Positions 27,690-38,157 are shown, counted from the first letter of the stretch. The stretch is DNA of 64,000 nucleotides from Pseudomonadota bacterium (GCA_021782815.1 JAJXUO010000010.1:1-64000), one strand, 5' to 3'. A program made the numbers and translations. The notes: generated by a model from the letters alone, not told the origin.

Positions 27690-27722
27690 AAAAGAAAAGG
27701 CCGGGCTGTCGCCAGCCCGGCC
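27690..27722 (-). terminator. Intrinsic terminator of petABC
   Basis: GGCCGGGCTG (27699-27708) and CAGCCCGGCC (27713-27722) form a 10-bp stem with loop TCGC. On the minus strand the stem is followed by TTTTCTTTTGC, a good U-tract, just after the petC stop. On the plus strand only CTTT follows. Confidence 0.85.
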
Positions 27723-27751
27723 CTTTCCGCAACGGAACGGAACAGATCCGA

Positions 27752-28510
27752 TCAGTGCACGTCGGCCCAGATCTTGCGCTTCAGCGCATAGAACATGGCG
27801 GTGAGCACGATCAGGAACCCGATCACCTTCACGCCCAGCGCATGACGCTGGTCGAGCTCCGGCTCGGCGGCCCAGTTCAGGAACGAGACCACGTCCTTGG
27901 CGATCTGCTGCTTGGTGGCCTTGGTGCCGTCGGCATAGGTCACGGCATCGTCCGCGATGGGCGGGGGCATGCCGATGTTGCCGCCGTTGAAGGCGCGGTT
28001 GTAGTACATGCCGTCCGGCACCACGTGACCCGCGGGCGGATCGGTGAAGCCGGTCAGGAGGGAATAGACATAGTCCGGACCACCGTGACGGGCTTTGACC
28101 ATCAGCGACAGATCAGGCGGCAGAGCGCCGTTGTTGGCGACGCGGGCCGCTTGCTCGTTGGGGAACGGCGGCACGAAATGATCCGACGGACGGGCCGGAC
28201 GCTGATACATCTCGCCCTGATCGTTCGGGCCGTCGGTCACCTGCTTTTCGGCGGCGAAGGCCTTGACCTGATCGGCGGTGAAACCGAGATAGGCCAGGTT
28301 GCGATAGGCCACCAGGTTCATCGAGTGGCAGTTGGAGCAGATGTCGTGATAGACCTGCCAGCCGCGGCGCAGCTGGGCCTTGTCGTAATGACCGAACACG
28401 CCCTGCCAGGACCAGACCTGGTTGTCCAGCGCCGGGCCTTCGTGGGCCAGGGCCGGAGTCGCGGCGGCCAGCAAACCCGCCGCGATGGTGGACAGAAGGA
28501 ACTTACGCAT
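27752..28510 (-). CDS. petC: Ubiquinol-cytochrome c reductase, cytochrome c1 subunit
   Basis: A 252-residue cytochrome c1 of the bc1 complex. The signal peptide ends at ALA (residues 20-22). The heme site CSNCH is at 58-62 and the probable axial Met at about 181 (NIGMPPPI). The C-terminal anchor helix is at about 228-245 (VIGFLIVLTAMFYAL). It passes electrons from the Rieske protein to soluble cytochrome c. Its ATG shares one base with the petB stop (TAATG), so it is translationally coupled. Confidence 0.96.
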   Translation of the reverse strand: MRKFLLSTIAAGLLAAATPALAHEGPALDNQVWSWQGVFGHYDKAQLRRGWQVYHDICSNCHSMNLVAYRNLAYLGFTADQVKAFAAEKQVTDGPNDQGEMYQRPARPSDHFVPPFPNEQAARVANNGALPPDLSLMVKARHGGPDYVYSLLTGFTDPPAGHVVPDGMYYNRAFNGGNIGMPPPIADDAVTYADGTKATKQQIAKDVVSFLNWAAEPELDQRHALGVKVIGFLIVLTAMFYALKRKIWADVH

Positions 28511-29727
28511 TACGCCTTCTCCGACTTCAGAACCGCAGCGCTGATGCTTTGCGGCAAGGCACGCGGCTTCTCGATCTTGCCCAGCAGGTACAGGAACGGG
28601 AAGAACAGGAAGTAGACCGCCGTGGCGATCTGGCCGATGAGGACCAGGGGACCGCCCGGAGGCTGGCTGCCCACATAGCCCAGCAGGATGGTGTCCAGCA
28701 CGAAGATCCAGAACACCTGCTTGAAGATCGGACGGAACTTGGCCGACTTCACCTTGGAGCTGTCGATCCAGGGCAGGAAGAACAGGATCAGAATGGCCGA
28801 GAACATGGCGATGACGCCGGCCAGCTTGTTGGGGATGGAGCGCAGGATGGCGTAGAACGGCAGGTAGTACCATTCCGGCACGATGTGCGGCGGGGTGACC
28901 ATCGGATTGGCGGGAATGTAGTTGTCCGGCTCACCGAAGAAGTTCGGGGCGAAGAACACGAAGGCCAGGTAGACGATCAGGAACACGCCCACGCCGTAGA
29001 GATCCTTGATGGTGTAATAGGGGTGGAACGGGATGGAATCCTGCGGCCCCTTCATCTCGATGCCCAGCGGGTTGTTGCTCTTGACGGTGTGCAGCGCCAC
29101 CAGATGCAGGAACACCACGGCGAAGATCAGGAACGGCAGCAGGTAATGCAGCGAGAAGAACCGGTTCAGGGTGGGGTTGGCCACCGAGAAGCCGCCCCAC
29201 AGCAGGGTGACGATATAGTCGCCCACCACCGGGAAGGCCGAGAACAGGTTGGTGATCACGGTGGCGCCCCAGAAGGACATCTGGCCCCAGGGCAGCACGT
29301 AGCCCATGAAGGCGGTGGCCATCATCAGCAGATAGATCACCAGGCCCAGCCACCACAGCACTTCGCGCGGGGCCTTGTAGGAGCCGTAGTAGAGACCGCG
29401 GAAGATGTGGATGTAGACCACGATGAAGAACATCGAGGCGCCGTTGGCGTGCATGTAGCGGATCAGCCAGCCGTAATTCACGTCGCGCATGATGCGCTCG
29501 ACGGAATCGAAGGCCAGGGCGGCGTTCGGGGTGTAGTTCATCACCAGGAACACGCCGGTGAGGATCATGATCACCAGCATCATCAGTGCCAGCGACCCGA
29601 AGTTCCACCAGTAGTTCAGGTTGCGCGGGGTGGGATAATCGGTGGTGCTGTGACGCAGCACGGTGAAGAGGGGCAGCCGGTCGTCGAACCACTGCACCGC
29701 CTTGTTTTCGAATTTATATCCACTCAT
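28510..29727 (-). CDS. petB: Ubiquinol-cytochrome c reductase, cytochrome b subunit
   Basis: A 405-residue integral membrane subunit with eight helices, holding both hemes and both quinone sites. Motifs include [10 protein letters not shown], the heme helix [24 protein letters not shown] in parts, [19 protein letters not shown], the Qo-site ef loop [20 protein letters not shown] (PEWY), and [12 protein letters not shown] 29727 follows AGGAG. It lies between petA and petC in the standard bc1 operon used for respiration and, in phototrophs, cyclic electron flow. Confidence 0.97.
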   Translation of the reverse strand: MSGYKFENKAVQWFDDRLPLFTVLRHSTTDYPTPRNLNYWWNFGSLALMMLVIMILTGVFLVMNYTPNAALAFDSVERIMRDVNYGWLIRYMHANGASMFFIVVYIHIFRGLYYGSYKAPREVLWWLGLVIYLLMMATAFMGYVLPWGQMSFWGATVITNLFSAFPVVGDYIVTLLWGGFSVANPTLNRFFSLHYLLPFLIFAVVFLHLVALHTVKSNNPLGIEMKGPQDSIPFHPYYTIKDLYGVGVFLIVYLAFVFFAPNFFGEPDNYIPANPMVTPPHIVPEWYYLPFYAILRSIPNKLAGVIAMFSAILILFFLPWIDSSKVKSAKFRPIFKQVFWIFVLDTILLGYVGSQPPGGPLVLIGQIATAVYFLFFPFLYLLGKIEKPRALPQSISAAVLKSEKA

Positions 29728-29738
29728 CAGGGGGGCTC

Positions 29739-30293
29739 CTAGCCGATCCGGATCGACGTGGGGGTCAGGAACTTGTACGGCGGAACCGCCAGGTTCAACG
29801 GCGCCGGACCCTTGCGGATACGGCCGGAGGTGTCGTACTGCGAACCGTGGCAGGGGCAGAACCAGCCACCGAACTCGCCACGCGGGTCGGCGGGCTTCTG
29901 GCCCAGCGGCACGCAGCCCAGATGGGTGCAGATACCAATGACGATCAGCCATTCCGGCTTCTGCACGCGGGAGGCGTCGGTCTCCGGGTCACGCAGGTCG
30001 GAAACCTTCACGGCCTCGGCGGCGGCGATCTCGGCGGGGGTGCGGTGACGGATGAACACCGGCTTGCCGCGCCAGGTCACGGTGATGGACTGACCCACGG
30101 CGACGTGGGAAATGTCCACTTCGGTGCTGGACAGCGCCAGCACGTCGGCGGCCGGGTTCATACTGTCGATGAATGGCCAGATGGCCATAGCGGTGCCCGC
30201 AACGCCGACAGCCGTCGTCGCATAGAGCAGAAAGTCCCGGCGGGTTTCGCCCTCGGGGGGCGACGCCAGGGGGGAGGTTGACGTCTCAGCCAT
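29739..30293 (-). CDS. petA: Rieske iron-sulfur subunit of cytochrome bc1
   Basis: A 184-residue protein. The N-terminal TAT signal-anchor has the twin arginine in TRRDFLLYA (residues 17-25) and a TM helix to about 43. The 2Fe-2S site is CTHLGC (Cys122, His124; Cys127 for the disulfide) and CPCHGS (Cys146, His149; Cys148 for the disulfide). It moves electrons from ubiquinol to cytochrome c1. It is the first gene of petABC and divergent from trmL, with about 200 bp of shared upstream DNA that probably holds both promoters. Confidence 0.97.
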   Translation of the reverse strand: MAETSTSPLASPPEGETRRDFLLYATTAVGVAGTAMAIWPFIDSMNPAADVLALSSTEVDISHVAVGQSITVTWRGKPVFIRHRTPAEIAAAEAVKVSDLRDPETDASRVQKPEWLIVIGICTHLGCVPLGQKPADPRGEFGGWFCPCHGSQYDTSGRIRKGPAPLNLAVPPYKFLTPTSIRIG

Positions 30294-30490
30294 TGTTTTT
30301 CCTCTTGTTTGCGCCAGGGGAGGCGCACTTTCGCTTCGCTAGCGGAAGACATCGAATCCTGCGTATAAGCGCAGAACCCAACGGTTCGCGCCTAACGACG
30401 CGAACAGAAGCCTCGACGCATATAAAACAATTCCCACCGTTTGAAAAGTGTGGGATTGCCCTTGCCGATGCTTTCGCGCACCCTTATTTG

Positions 30491-30955
30491 ATGAGAATTT
30501 CCTTATTCCAGCCCGACATCCCCCAAAATGCCGGATCGCTGTTGCGCCTGGGAGCCTGCCTGGGCTGCCCGGTGGACATCATCGAGCCCTGCGGCTTCCT
30601 GTTCGACGACCGCAAGCTGCGGCGCGCCGGCATGGATTACCTCGATCTGGCCGAGATGACCCGCCACCGCTCCTGGGAGGCCTTTCAGGCCGCCCGCGCC
30701 GACGGTCTGAAAGGCCGCCTGGTGCTGCTGTCCACCCGGGCCGAGACCAGCCATCTCGAACACGCCTTCCGCCCCGACGACATTCTGCTGCTGGGCCGGG
30801 AAAGCTCCGGGGTGCCCGAGCCCGTGCACGCCGCCGCCGATGTCCGCCTGCGTATTCCCATGCGCCCCGGCAGCCGCTCGCTCAATCTGGCCATGGCCGC
30901 CGCCATGGTTCTGGGCGAGGCCCTGCGCCAGACCGGCGGCTTCCCCCCGCCATAA
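30491..30955 (+). CDS. trmL: tRNA (cytidine(34)-2'-O)-methyltransferase
   Basis: A 154-residue SPOUT methyltransferase that 2'-O-methylates the wobble base of leucine tRNAs. Its short length and motifs match TrmL/YibK: LFQPDIPQNAGSLLRLGACLG, LLLGRESSGVPEPVH and RIPMRPGSRSLNLAMAAAMVLGEALRQ (the knot-forming SAM site). ATG 30491 gives the typical N-terminus MRISLFQPD. Longer in-frame starts upstream add non-conserved sequence. Confidence 0.95.
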   Translation: MRISLFQPDIPQNAGSLLRLGACLGCPVDIIEPCGFLFDDRKLRRAGMDYLDLAEMTRHRSWEAFQAARADGLKGRLVLLSTRAETSHLEHAFRPDDILLLGRESSGVPEPVHAAADVRLRIPMRPGSRSLNLAMAAAMVLGEALRQTGGFPPP

Positions 30956-31017
30956 AGTCACAGTTTGATCACGGATGTGATGATAGACTGCCCTCTTCCG
31001 CATCCCCGGATTGATCC

Positions 31018-32067
31018 ATGATACGCCGCAAGCTCGTTCTGACCGCCTTTCTCCTCGCCACCTTCGCCGGAGCCTCGGCCGCCACCTACATCACCGTGCA
31101 GCGGCCGCCCGCCGCCGATGACGGCGGCGCCACCCCGGCCGAACGCGCCGCCATCGCCGCCGCCCGCGGACTGGTGCGGCGCCAGGGACCGGCCCTGTCG
31201 ATGAAACTGCACGGCGGCGCCGAGCTGACCCTGACCGACCGCAGCCGCTGCGGCGATCTGGCCTGCCCGCCCAATCTCGTCGAGCGCTACCGCTTCCGCG
31301 GCTGGAACGCCCGGCTGGGCGGTTATCTCCTCGATAACGGCGGCCAGGCCGCGCTGCTGCCCTTCGACGAGGATCCCACCCTGCTGGATCCGGCCCATAC
31401 CGAACCGTTGGCCCAGGGCCCCCTGCCGCTTCCCGCCGTGCCGCCCCCCGCCGTGCACGACGAGGGACTGACCCGCTGGCTGGCCGGCATCGGCAAGGAA
31501 CGCGCCCGGGCCGAAGAGCCGCTGCTGGCCGCCCAGAAGGGCCGGGTGCGGCGCGAGGCCGACCAATTGATCCTGACCCTGGCCGACGGCCGCCGCCTGG
31601 CCCTGTCGGACGATCTCCTGTGCGGCCAGCTGCCCTGCCCGCCGCAAATCTTCCACAGCTTCGCCTATGCCGGCACCAGCCCGGACGGCCGGTTCCATCT
31701 GGTGCAGGAACATTGGGACGAGGCGGCCTCCACCCTGCTGATCAGCGCCGCCGACGGACACATGACCGAACTGATGGGCGTGCCGCGCTTCTCACCCGAC
31801 GGCAAACTGGCGGTGGACGCCCTGCCCGATCTGCAATGGAGCGCGCCCAACCGCCTGGAATTATGGTCGCTGACCGGCGCCCATCCCCGGCTGGTGTTCC
31901 AGCAAATGGCCTCGGCCGACGACGATAGCGTTTTCACCATCGAAACTTGGACCGACAACGCCCATGTCCGCCTGACCCGGGGCGCCTGGGGCGCCGGAAA
32001 AGGCATTCCCATGATGCTGTCGCACCACCAGTATGGCTGGGTTCTCGGCCCGGTCGAACGGAACTGA
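31018..32067 (+). CDS. Secreted or membrane-anchored protein with a duplicated Cys domain, function unknown
   Basis: A 349-residue protein with an N-terminal hydrophobic segment (residues 6-23) that is a signal peptide or anchor. Two internal repeats are visible at about 55-120 and 175-235. Each has a polar strand (LTLTDRSR and LALSDDLL), a C-x4-C-P-P motif (CGDLACPP, CGQLPCPP) and an aromatic strand (YRFRGWNARLGGYLL and HSFAYAGTSPDGRFHLV). The paired Cys could form disulfides in the periplasm. No family is recognised. It lies 4 nt upstream of the MscS-type channel gene, so they are probably co-transcribed. Confidence 0.65.
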   Translation: MIRRKLVLTAFLLATFAGASAATYITVQRPPAADDGGATPAERAAIAAARGLVRRQGPALSMKLHGGAELTLTDRSRCGDLACPPNLVERYRFRGWNARLGGYLLDNGGQAALLPFDEDPTLLDPAHTEPLAQGPLPLPAVPPPAVHDEGLTRWLAGIGKERARAEEPLLAAQKGRVRREADQLILTLADGRRLALSDDLLCGQLPCPPQIFHSFAYAGTSPDGRFHLVQEHWDEAASTLLISAADGHMTELMGVPRFSPDGKLAVDALPDLQWSAPNRLELWSLTGAHPRLVFQQMASADDDSVFTIETWTDNAHVRLTRGAWGAGKGIPMMLSHHQYGWVLGPVERN

Positions 32068-32071
32068 GGCC

Positions 32072-33472
32072 ATGCCCGCCGCTCCGGGCCACCCGCTGCA
32101 CTGGCGCAATCTGCTGACCCCCGCCGTCCTGGCCCTGACGGCGTTGGGCCTGCGTCTGGCGCCGCTGCCAGCCGCCCTGCATCTGAACGTGGCCCAGGGC
32201 GGCCTGGCCGACGAGGATCTGCCGGCGCTGCTGGCCACCGCCGCCGCCGCCGCCTTCGCCATCCGTCTGGCCCAATTCGCCATCGCCCGCCATCTGGGCG
32301 CGCCGCCGCCACGGCTGATGCGCCAGGTCATCGCCCTCCTGATCTGGACCCTGACCGCCATCATCCTGGCCGGCAGCCTGTTTCACGTGCCGCTGGGCAG
32401 CCTGGTCACCACCTCGGGCCTGATGGTGGCGGTGGTGGGCTTCGCCTTGAAAAACATGATTTCCGATCTGGCCACCGGCTTGTCGCTGCCGGTGAAGGTG
32501 GGGGACTGGATCGAAGTGGGGGGCGATGTGGGCCGGGTGCTGGAGGTGAACTGGCGGGCCACCCGCCTGATCACCACCTCGGATGTGGTGGTGGTGATCC
32601 CCAACACCCATCTGATGACCCAGCCTTTCCGCAATTTCAGCCTGCCCGACAGCCGCTATCAGGACAGCATCACCATCACCCTGCCCGCCCACCTGCCGGT
32701 GGAGCAGGCCGAACGGTTGTTGCTGGGCGCCGCCCGCCAGCAGGAGGCCATCGCCCGCCTGCCGCAACCGCCCGACCTGCAGATCCGCGATTTTACCGCG
32801 CAGGGCATCACCTGGCAGCTGCGCTTCCATGTGCCCGATGCCGGACAGGCCGAAGCCCTGCGCTACCGCGTGACCGCCACCCTGCTGCGCAATCTGCGCC
32901 TGGCCGGCATCAGCGTGCCGACGCGGATGCTGCAGCCGGCCGATCCCGCCGCCGCCGTCGGCGACCGCGCCTTTCTGGCCGCCCTCGACCTGTTCGACGG
33001 CCTGGACGACGCCGAACTGTCCCAACTCTGCGCCCAGCTGACGCACCGCCCCCTGGCCGTCGGCGAGGTGGTGGTGCGTCAGGGGCAACCGGGAGATTCC
33101 CTGTTCATCCTGAAAGAAGGGCTGCTGCGGGTCTCCATCGCCGGGAACGGCGGGCGGGAAACCGTGGTGGGCGAGATTCAGCCCGGCCAGGTCTTCGGCG
33201 AAATGTCGCTGCTGACCGGCGAGCCGCGCAGCGCCACCATCACCGCCAGCCTGTCCGGCCTGGCGCTGGAACTGAGCCGCCCGGCTCTGGCGCCGCTCCT
33301 GCAATCGCGGCCCGATCTGGTGCGCCATCTGGGGCAGGTTCTGGCCAACCGCCAACTGAGGAACGCCCCGAAACTGGAAAACGCCCGCCCCGCCGACGAC
33401 GAACCGCGTCAGTCGCTGGTGCTGCAGTGGATCGGACGCATCAACGCCTTTTTCAGCCTGGAAACGGGCTGA
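32072..33472 (+). CDS. MscS-type mechanosensitive channel with C-terminal cyclic nucleotide-binding domain
   Basis: A 466-residue protein. Four hydrophobic helices occupy residues about 10-140, the last being the pore-lining helix. The MscS beta domain has GFALKNMISDLATGLSLPVKVGDWIEV in parts. A C-terminal CNB domain lies at about 310-430, with the phosphate-binding cassette-like GEMSLLTGEPRSATI. This is the bCNG layout known in other proteobacteria, where cAMP rather than tension is the proposed gate. ATG 32072 gives a short N-terminus. The gene follows the secreted unknown after 4 nt. Confidence 0.9.
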   Translation: MPAAPGHPLHWRNLLTPAVLALTALGLRLAPLPAALHLNVAQGGLADEDLPALLATAAAAAFAIRLAQFAIARHLGAPPPRLMRQVIALLIWTLTAIILAGSLFHVPLGSLVTTSGLMVAVVGFALKNMISDLATGLSLPVKVGDWIEVGGDVGRVLEVNWRATRLITTSDVVVVIPNTHLMTQPFRNFSLPDSRYQDSITITLPAHLPVEQAERLLLGAARQQEAIARLPQPPDLQIRDFTAQGITWQLRFHVPDAGQAEALRYRVTATLLRNLRLAGISVPTRMLQPADPAAAVGDRAFLAALDLFDGLDDAELSQLCAQLTHRPLAVGEVVVRQGQPGDSLFILKEGLLRVSIAGNGGRETVVGEIQPGQVFGEMSLLTGEPRSATITASLSGLALELSRPALAPLLQSRPDLVRHLGQVLANRQLRNAPKLENARPADDEPRQSLVLQWIGRINAFFSLETG

Positions 33473-34915
33473 TCAATCCTCGTCGGCGTAGGGGTTCTTG
33501 CGCTTGCGCAGGCCGAAGCGGATCGGCACCCCGGGCAGATCGAAACTGTCGCGCAGGCCGTTCACCAGATAGCGCACGTAGCTGTCGGGCAATTCGTCGG
33601 CGCGCTGGGTGAACACCGCGAAGCTGGGGGGCCTGGTGCGCACCTGGGTCATGTAGCGCAGGCGGATGCGCCGCCCGCCGGTCACCGCCGGCGGCGGATG
33701 GCGCTCGGTCATTTCCTCCAGCCAGCGGTTGAGCCGGTTGGTGGACACCCGCTTGTTCCAGATGCCGTAAATATCGAGAACCGCGTCCATCAGGGCATCG
33801 AGCCCGCGCCCCTGCAGCGCCGACAGGGTCACCGTGGGCACGCCGCGCACCTGCGGCAGCGAGGTTTCCAGCCGGTCCTTCAGGCGCTGCATGGCCTCGG
33901 AACGGTTTTCGGCGGCATCCCATTTATTGACGGCGATGACCAGGGCCCGGCCCTCGTCCAACGCCAGGCGGGCGATGGTCAGATCCTGCTTGTCGAGCAC
34001 GGCGTTGGCATCGAGCACCAGCACCACCACATGGGCCATGCGCAAGGCCTCGATGGTGTTGGCGGTGGACAGTTTTTCCACCTGGTCGCTGATATTGGCC
34101 CGGCGGCGCAGCCCGGCGGTATCCACCAGGCGGATGACCCGCCCCTTATAGGACCATTCCACGGTGATGGCGTCGCGGGTCAGTCCGGCCTCGGGCCCGG
34201 TCAGCAGCCTGTCCTCGCCCAGCAGGCGATTGACCAGGGTGGACTTGCCCACATTGGGCCGCCCCACCACCGCCAGATTGAGCGGCCGGGCCTCCTCGGC
34301 CCGCTCCTCTTCGGCGCGCACGTCGCCGTCCTCCGGCTCGTCGGCCTCGGCCGCGCCGGCGGAGACGGCGGTTCCCTCGTCCTCGGGCAGGGCCAGGCCG
34401 CCGTGACGGCGGGCGAAGGGCAGCAGGGCCTCGTAAAGCCCGTCGAGACCTTCGCCATGCTCGGCCGAGAGCGGCACCGGATCGCCCAGCCCCAGGGCGT
34501 AGGATTCGTAGAGGCCGGGGGCGCCGGCCTTGCCCTCGCACTTGTTGGCGCACAAAAGCACCGGGGTTTTCACCTTGCGCAGATGGTCGGCGAAGAAGGA
34601 GTCCAGCGGCGTCACCCCGGCGCGGGCATCGATCAGGAACAGCACCACATGAGCGTCGCCGATGGCCGTCTCGGTCTGCTGGCGCATGCGCCCTTCCACC
34701 GAGGCGTCGAAGGCGTCCTCCAGGCCGGCGGTATCGATCACCATGAAGTCCATGTCGGAAATGCCGCCGGCCGCCTCGCGCCGGTCGCGGGTGACACCCG
34801 GCATATCGTGGACGATGGCCAGCCGCCGCCCCACCAGCCGGTTGAACAGGGTGGACTTGCCCACATTGGGCCGTCCGACGATGGCGACCCGGAAAGGCGG
34901 GTTTTTCCCAGACAT
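33473..34915 (-). CDS. der: Ribosome-associated GTPase Der (EngA)
   Basis: Essential 50S assembly GTPase with two tandem G domains. The 480-residue sequence carries GRPNVGKST twice (residues about 14-22 and 218-226), with DTAGLE / DTAGLR (G3) and NKCEG / NKWDA (G4) in each domain. A KH-like C-terminal domain follows ([13 protein letters not shown] to KRKNPY). An acidic linker of about 35 residues separates the G domains. Its 3' end adjoins the MscS gene head-on with no spacer. bamB precedes it, a conserved order. Confidence 0.97.
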   Translation of the reverse strand: MSGKNPPFRVAIVGRPNVGKSTLFNRLVGRRLAIVHDMPGVTRDRREAAGGISDMDFMVIDTAGLEDAFDASVEGRMRQQTETAIGDAHVVLFLIDARAGVTPLDSFFADHLRKVKTPVLLCANKCEGKAGAPGLYESYALGLGDPVPLSAEHGEGLDGLYEALLPFARRHGGLALPEDEGTAVSAGAAEADEPEDGDVRAEEERAEEARPLNLAVVGRPNVGKSTLVNRLLGEDRLLTGPEAGLTRDAITVEWSYKGRVIRLVDTAGLRRRANISDQVEKLSTANTIEALRMAHVVVLVLDANAVLDKQDLTIARLALDEGRALVIAVNKWDAAENRSEAMQRLKDRLETSLPQVRGVPTVTLSALQGRGLDALMDAVLDIYGIWNKRVSTNRLNRWLEEMTERHPPPAVTGGRRIRLRYMTQVRTRPPSFAVFTQRADELPDSYVRYLVNGLRDSFDLPGVPIRFGLRKRKNPYADED

Positions 34916-34950
34916 GAACGCAAACACTCTTAAAGATAAAGTCAGAAGGA

Positions 34951-36273
34951 TCAGCGGTAGGCCACCAGGTCGCCGGCGGAGGTCACGAACAGCAGCGTGC
35001 CGTCGGCCACGATGGGGGCGATGGTGACGCCGTCGGGCAAGTCCACCGACCCCAGCACCTTGCCGGTATAAGGCGACACCGCCACGGCCTGGCCGGCCGA
35101 CGACACCACCACCAGGCGGTTGGAGGCCAGAACCGGGCCGGTCCAGCTCAGATAGTCCGACTTGTCCTCGGGGTCCACCCATTTCTGCAGCGGCGTCACC
35201 CAGCGCACCTGGCCGGTGGAGGCCTGGATGCAGATGAGATCGGGGGCGTTGGTCACCATGAACAGGAAGTCCCCGGCCACCCACGGCGTCTGCTGCGAGC
35301 CGATTTCCCGTTCCCACACCCGGCGACCGCTGCGCAGGTCGATGGCGGCGGTCATGTCGCTGTTGCCGGCCACATAAACACGGCCGTCGGCGATCACCGG
35401 CAGGCCGCGGATATCGGTCAGGGTGCCCACCTGATCGGTGCGGCGCATGCTGGCCACGCCGTCGTTCCACATGGGCGTGCCGTTCTCGATCCGCAGGGAA
35501 TAGACTTCGCCCGAACTGTAGGCCACCACCACGGAATTGCCGTCCACCGCCGGGCTGGTGCCGCCCACCAGGGAGGCGCCCTCGCTCATGCCCTCGTGAT
35601 GCCACAGCTCGTGGCCGTCGGCGGCGGAATAGGCGTGGGTTTCGTTATCGACGGTGATCGCCAGCACGCGCCCGGCCCGCACGGTGGGCGCGCCGCGCAC
35701 CGGCGCCGGCAGCTGGATGCGCCACAGTTCCTTGCCCTTGGCCTTGATGTCCAGCGCTACCAGCTGGGCATAGCTGGTGGTGGCGTAGAGCACGCCGTTA
35801 TCCACCGCCAGACCGCCGCCGAAGGAGCCGTTGTCCACATCCTCGGGCGTCAGATCCTTGTCCCACAGCTCGTCGCCGTCCTTGAGACGGAAGGCCGAAA
35901 GCTGCGACTTCGCGTCCATGGCATAGACCACGCCATGCCACACCACCGGGGCGGTGATGAAGGCGCGCCGCTTCGACGCCCCGTCGCCGACGTCGGCCGA
36001 CCATACCTTCCGAATATGTTCGCGCAGGGCCAGGTGATACATGGCATGGGGCGGGAAGCCCCCGGCCTGCGGCCAGTCGGGCACCTTGTCCGGCGGCGGC
36101 AGCACGATGGGCTCCGTGGCCGAGGGATCGGCTTCCAGGGTGCTGGTGCGATCGAGCACGGAAATCCGTTTACCCGGCAGCGGCTTGGCATCGTTGCCGC
36201 CGAACCAGCTATCGCTGCCGCACGCGGCCAGCAGGCCGCAAGCGGTGATGACGAGAAGAAGACGACGCATCAT
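34951..36273 (-). CDS. bamB: Outer-membrane assembly lipoprotein BamB (PQQ-like beta-propeller)
   Basis: A 440-residue lipoprotein with signal peptide and lipobox LLAAC (Cys18). Repeated beta-propeller blades contain the AW-like motifs [39 protein letters not shown] and [11 protein letters not shown]. It is the scaffold subunit of the BAM complex that inserts outer-membrane proteins. The yfgM-like gene is 15 nt upstream and der follows, the usual order. The N-terminus MMRRLL offers two ATGs, three nt apart. Confidence 0.93.
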   Translation of the reverse strand: MMRRLLLVITACGLLAACGSDSWFGGNDAKPLPGKRISVLDRTSTLEADPSATEPIVLPPPDKVPDWPQAGGFPPHAMYHLALREHIRKVWSADVGDGASKRRAFITAPVVWHGVVYAMDAKSQLSAFRLKDGDELWDKDLTPEDVDNGSFGGGLAVDNGVLYATTSYAQLVALDIKAKGKELWRIQLPAPVRGAPTVRAGRVLAITVDNETHAYSAADGHELWHHEGMSEGASLVGGTSPAVDGNSVVVAYSSGEVYSLRIENGTPMWNDGVASMRRTDQVGTLTDIRGLPVIADGRVYVAGNSDMTAAIDLRSGRRVWEREIGSQQTPWVAGDFLFMVTNAPDLICIQASTGQVRWVTPLQKWVDPEDKSDYLSWTGPVLASNRLVVVSSAGQAVAVSPYTGKVLGSVDLPDGVTIAPIVADGTLLFVTSAGDLVAYR

Positions 36274-36288
36274 GAAACGGGGATCTCC

Positions 36289-36993
36289 CTAGCCCTTGAC
36301 CTTGGCGGCGGCGGGGGCGGCGGACGGCGCCGACAGCGCCGCCAGCATTTCGGCGGCGCGGGCCCGCTGCCCTTCCGGAGCGCGGGCGTCGTCGGCCAGC
36401 GACTTGTAAATCTGCACGGCCTTGGCGCGGTCGCCGCCCTGCAGGGCGGTCATGGCCTCCAGCTCCAGCGCCTGGCTGTGCCAGGGACCGGTGCCCGCGG
36501 CCAGGGCGGCCAGACGGGCGGCGAACAAGGTGGTATTGCCGGCATCCAGCGCCAGCAGGCCGCCCTTGATGACGGCAAGTTCGCGGTAGAGATCGGGCAC
36601 CGGCGCCTTGGACAACAGATCATAGGCGGAAATGGCGCCCATGCGGTCGCCGCTTTGCAGCAGCAGTTCGGCGCGGCGGCTTTGCGCCTCGACGGCGATG
36701 CCGTCGCTGCCGTTGGCGGCCAGCGTGGTATAGGCGGCGATGGCATCCTGGATCTTGCCCTGCTGCGCCTGCATCTGCGCCCGCGTCATCGCGGCCTGCT
36801 CCGCATGGCGCTGCTTGGTCTGCCACGCCTGCCACCCCTGGCTGCCCGCCACGATGGCGACGATCAGCACCGCCGCGGCGATGACCCAATGGCCGTAGAG
36901 CTTCCACAGTTTCTCGTACTGTTCACGGCGCAGATCCTCGTCCACTTCCTGAATCAGCAGATCACCCGCGGGATCGTAATCGTTGGCGCTCAC
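36289..36993 (-). CDS. YfgM-like TPR membrane protein
   Basis: A 234-residue protein. A cytoplasmic N-terminus (VDEDLRREQYEKLWKLYG) leads into a TM helix at about 40-60 (VIAAAVLIVAIVAG), then periplasmic TPR-like helices with a tetratricopeptide fold similar to YfgM/TPR_21. In E. coli YfgM links the Sec translocon to periplasmic chaperones. GTG 36993 was chosen since VSANDYDPAG resembles homologue N-termini and AAGGAG precedes it by 10 nt; an upstream ATG-like start (37014) would add seven residues. It is co-transcribed with bamB. Confidence 0.85.
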   Translation of the reverse strand: MSANDYDPAGDLLIQEVDEDLRREQYEKLWKLYGHWVIAAAVLIVAIVAGSQGWQAWQTKQRHAEQAAMTRAQMQAQQGKIQDAIAAYTTLAANGSDGIAVEAQSRRAELLLQSGDRMGAISAYDLLSKAPVPDLYRELAVIKGGLLALDAGNTTLFAARLAALAAGTGPWHSQALELEAMTALQGGDRAKAVQIYKSLADDARAPEGQRARAAEMLAALSAPSAAPAAAKVKG

Positions 36994-37071
36994 CTTACAC
37001 GCACTCCTTGCCAAGGGAAGCCGCCACCATAGCCTTCCCGCAACAACAAGGCAAACACGCTCTGAACGGCA

Positions 37072-37623
37072 TCATTGCCGCCATTTGATCGAACAGCCCA
37101 TGCTGGGGATCTGTTCGGCCGGACCGGGACCGCCGGCGGCCACGGCCAGCATGGCCTCGTAAAGCTCGCGGCGGGCGTCGGGCGGCCCGGCCTCGCGGCG
37201 CGAGGCATCGAGGCGCCCCCGGTATTGCAGGCCGAGGGCGGCGTCGAAACCGAAGAAATCCGGCGTGCAGACCGCATCATAGGCCCGCGCCACCGCCTGG
37301 GTGGGATCGATGAGATAGGGAAAGGTGAAGCCGTACCGGGCCGCGAACAGTTTCATCTTGTCGAAAGAGTCCTCGGGGTAGGCCTCGGTGTCGTTGCTCA
37401 TGATGGCCACGGCGCCGATCCCCTCGGCCTGCAGGGCCGCCACGTCGCGCACCAGCCGCTCCGCCACCGCCTGCACATAGGGGCAGTGGTTGCACAGGAA
37501 CATCACCAGCGTCCCCTTGGGACCGCGCACGTCCTCCAGACCGTACTCCCGGCCATCGACGCCGCGCAGCCGGAAGGCCGGAGCCCGCCAGCCGAAATCG
37601 CAAACCGGAGTTTCCACCGCCAT
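37072..37623 (-). CDS. AhpC/TSA-type thioredoxin-like protein
   Basis: A 183-residue redoxin with a CxxC active site, CNHC (Cys44, Cys47), in LVMFLCNHCPYVQ. It matches the small thioredoxin-family group annotated as 'redoxin domain protein' that processes peroxides or disulfides in the cytoplasm. No signal peptide. It lies head-to-head with the lipoprotein gene, and no partner reductase is seen. Substrate is unknown. Confidence 0.85.
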   Translation of the reverse strand: MAVETPVCDFGWRAPAFRLRGVDGREYGLEDVRGPKGTLVMFLCNHCPYVQAVAERLVRDVAALQAEGIGAVAIMSNDTEAYPEDSFDKMKLFAARYGFTFPYLIDPTQAVARAYDAVCTPDFFGFDAALGLQYRGRLDASRREAGPPDARRELYEAMLAVAAGGPGPAEQIPSMGCSIKWRQ

Positions 37624-37707
37624 GACCGCGCCCCTTCTGTTGACGAACTCTTAACCAGAAGCGGAGTATAAGGGGATGAGTTAAGATTTGTCCTGGGTGA
37701 AACCCGC

Positions 37708-38157
37708 ATGGCGTCACGACCGCCCCTCTCCCGCTTGGCGTTTCTCCCCCTTCTGCTGCTGCTGACGGGCTGCGGCGCCGTGCGTTGGACCGGCGAAAAG
37801 GCCGCCGGCGAGGTCAACGGCCTCAACGGCGTCACCCACGCCCTGGGCTCGCCGTTTTCCGCCGGACAAACCTTTCTGATCCTTGACGGCGTCAGCGTCA
37901 TCAATACCGGCAAAACCATCGACGACCATCTGGTCTCGTGGATTTCGGGGCAGGACTGCTCCACCATCCGCGCCATGAAGGGCGAGGACTATTGCCGCCC
38001 CAACCCCACCAAACCGGTCACCATCACCCGGATCAGCTACTGCTATCACGATCTGGCCGGCACCACCTGCTACACCCAGCCCCTGCCCGGCAACACGCCG
38101 CCCACCGGCATAGAGGTCTATCAGGTGCCGGTGGCGGCCCTCCCGGGCTCGCCGTAA
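37708..38157 (+). CDS. Lipoprotein, function unknown
   Basis: A 149-residue protein with a lipoprotein signal peptide (hydrophobic residues about 9-20) and lipobox LTGC (Cys22). The mature part is small, with five Cys after the lipobox (ISGQDCSTIRAM, EDYCRPNP, SYCYHDLAGTTCY), likely disulfides. A similar small alphaproteobacterial lipoprotein family exists, but I cannot name it with certainty. Confidence 0.7.
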   Translation: MASRPPLSRLAFLPLLLLLTGCGAVRWTGEKAAGEVNGLNGVTHALGSPFSAGQTFLILDGVSVINTGKTIDDHLVSWISGQDCSTIRAMKGEDYCRPNPTKPVTITRISYCYHDLAGTTCYTQPLPGNTPPTGIEVYQVPVAALPGSP

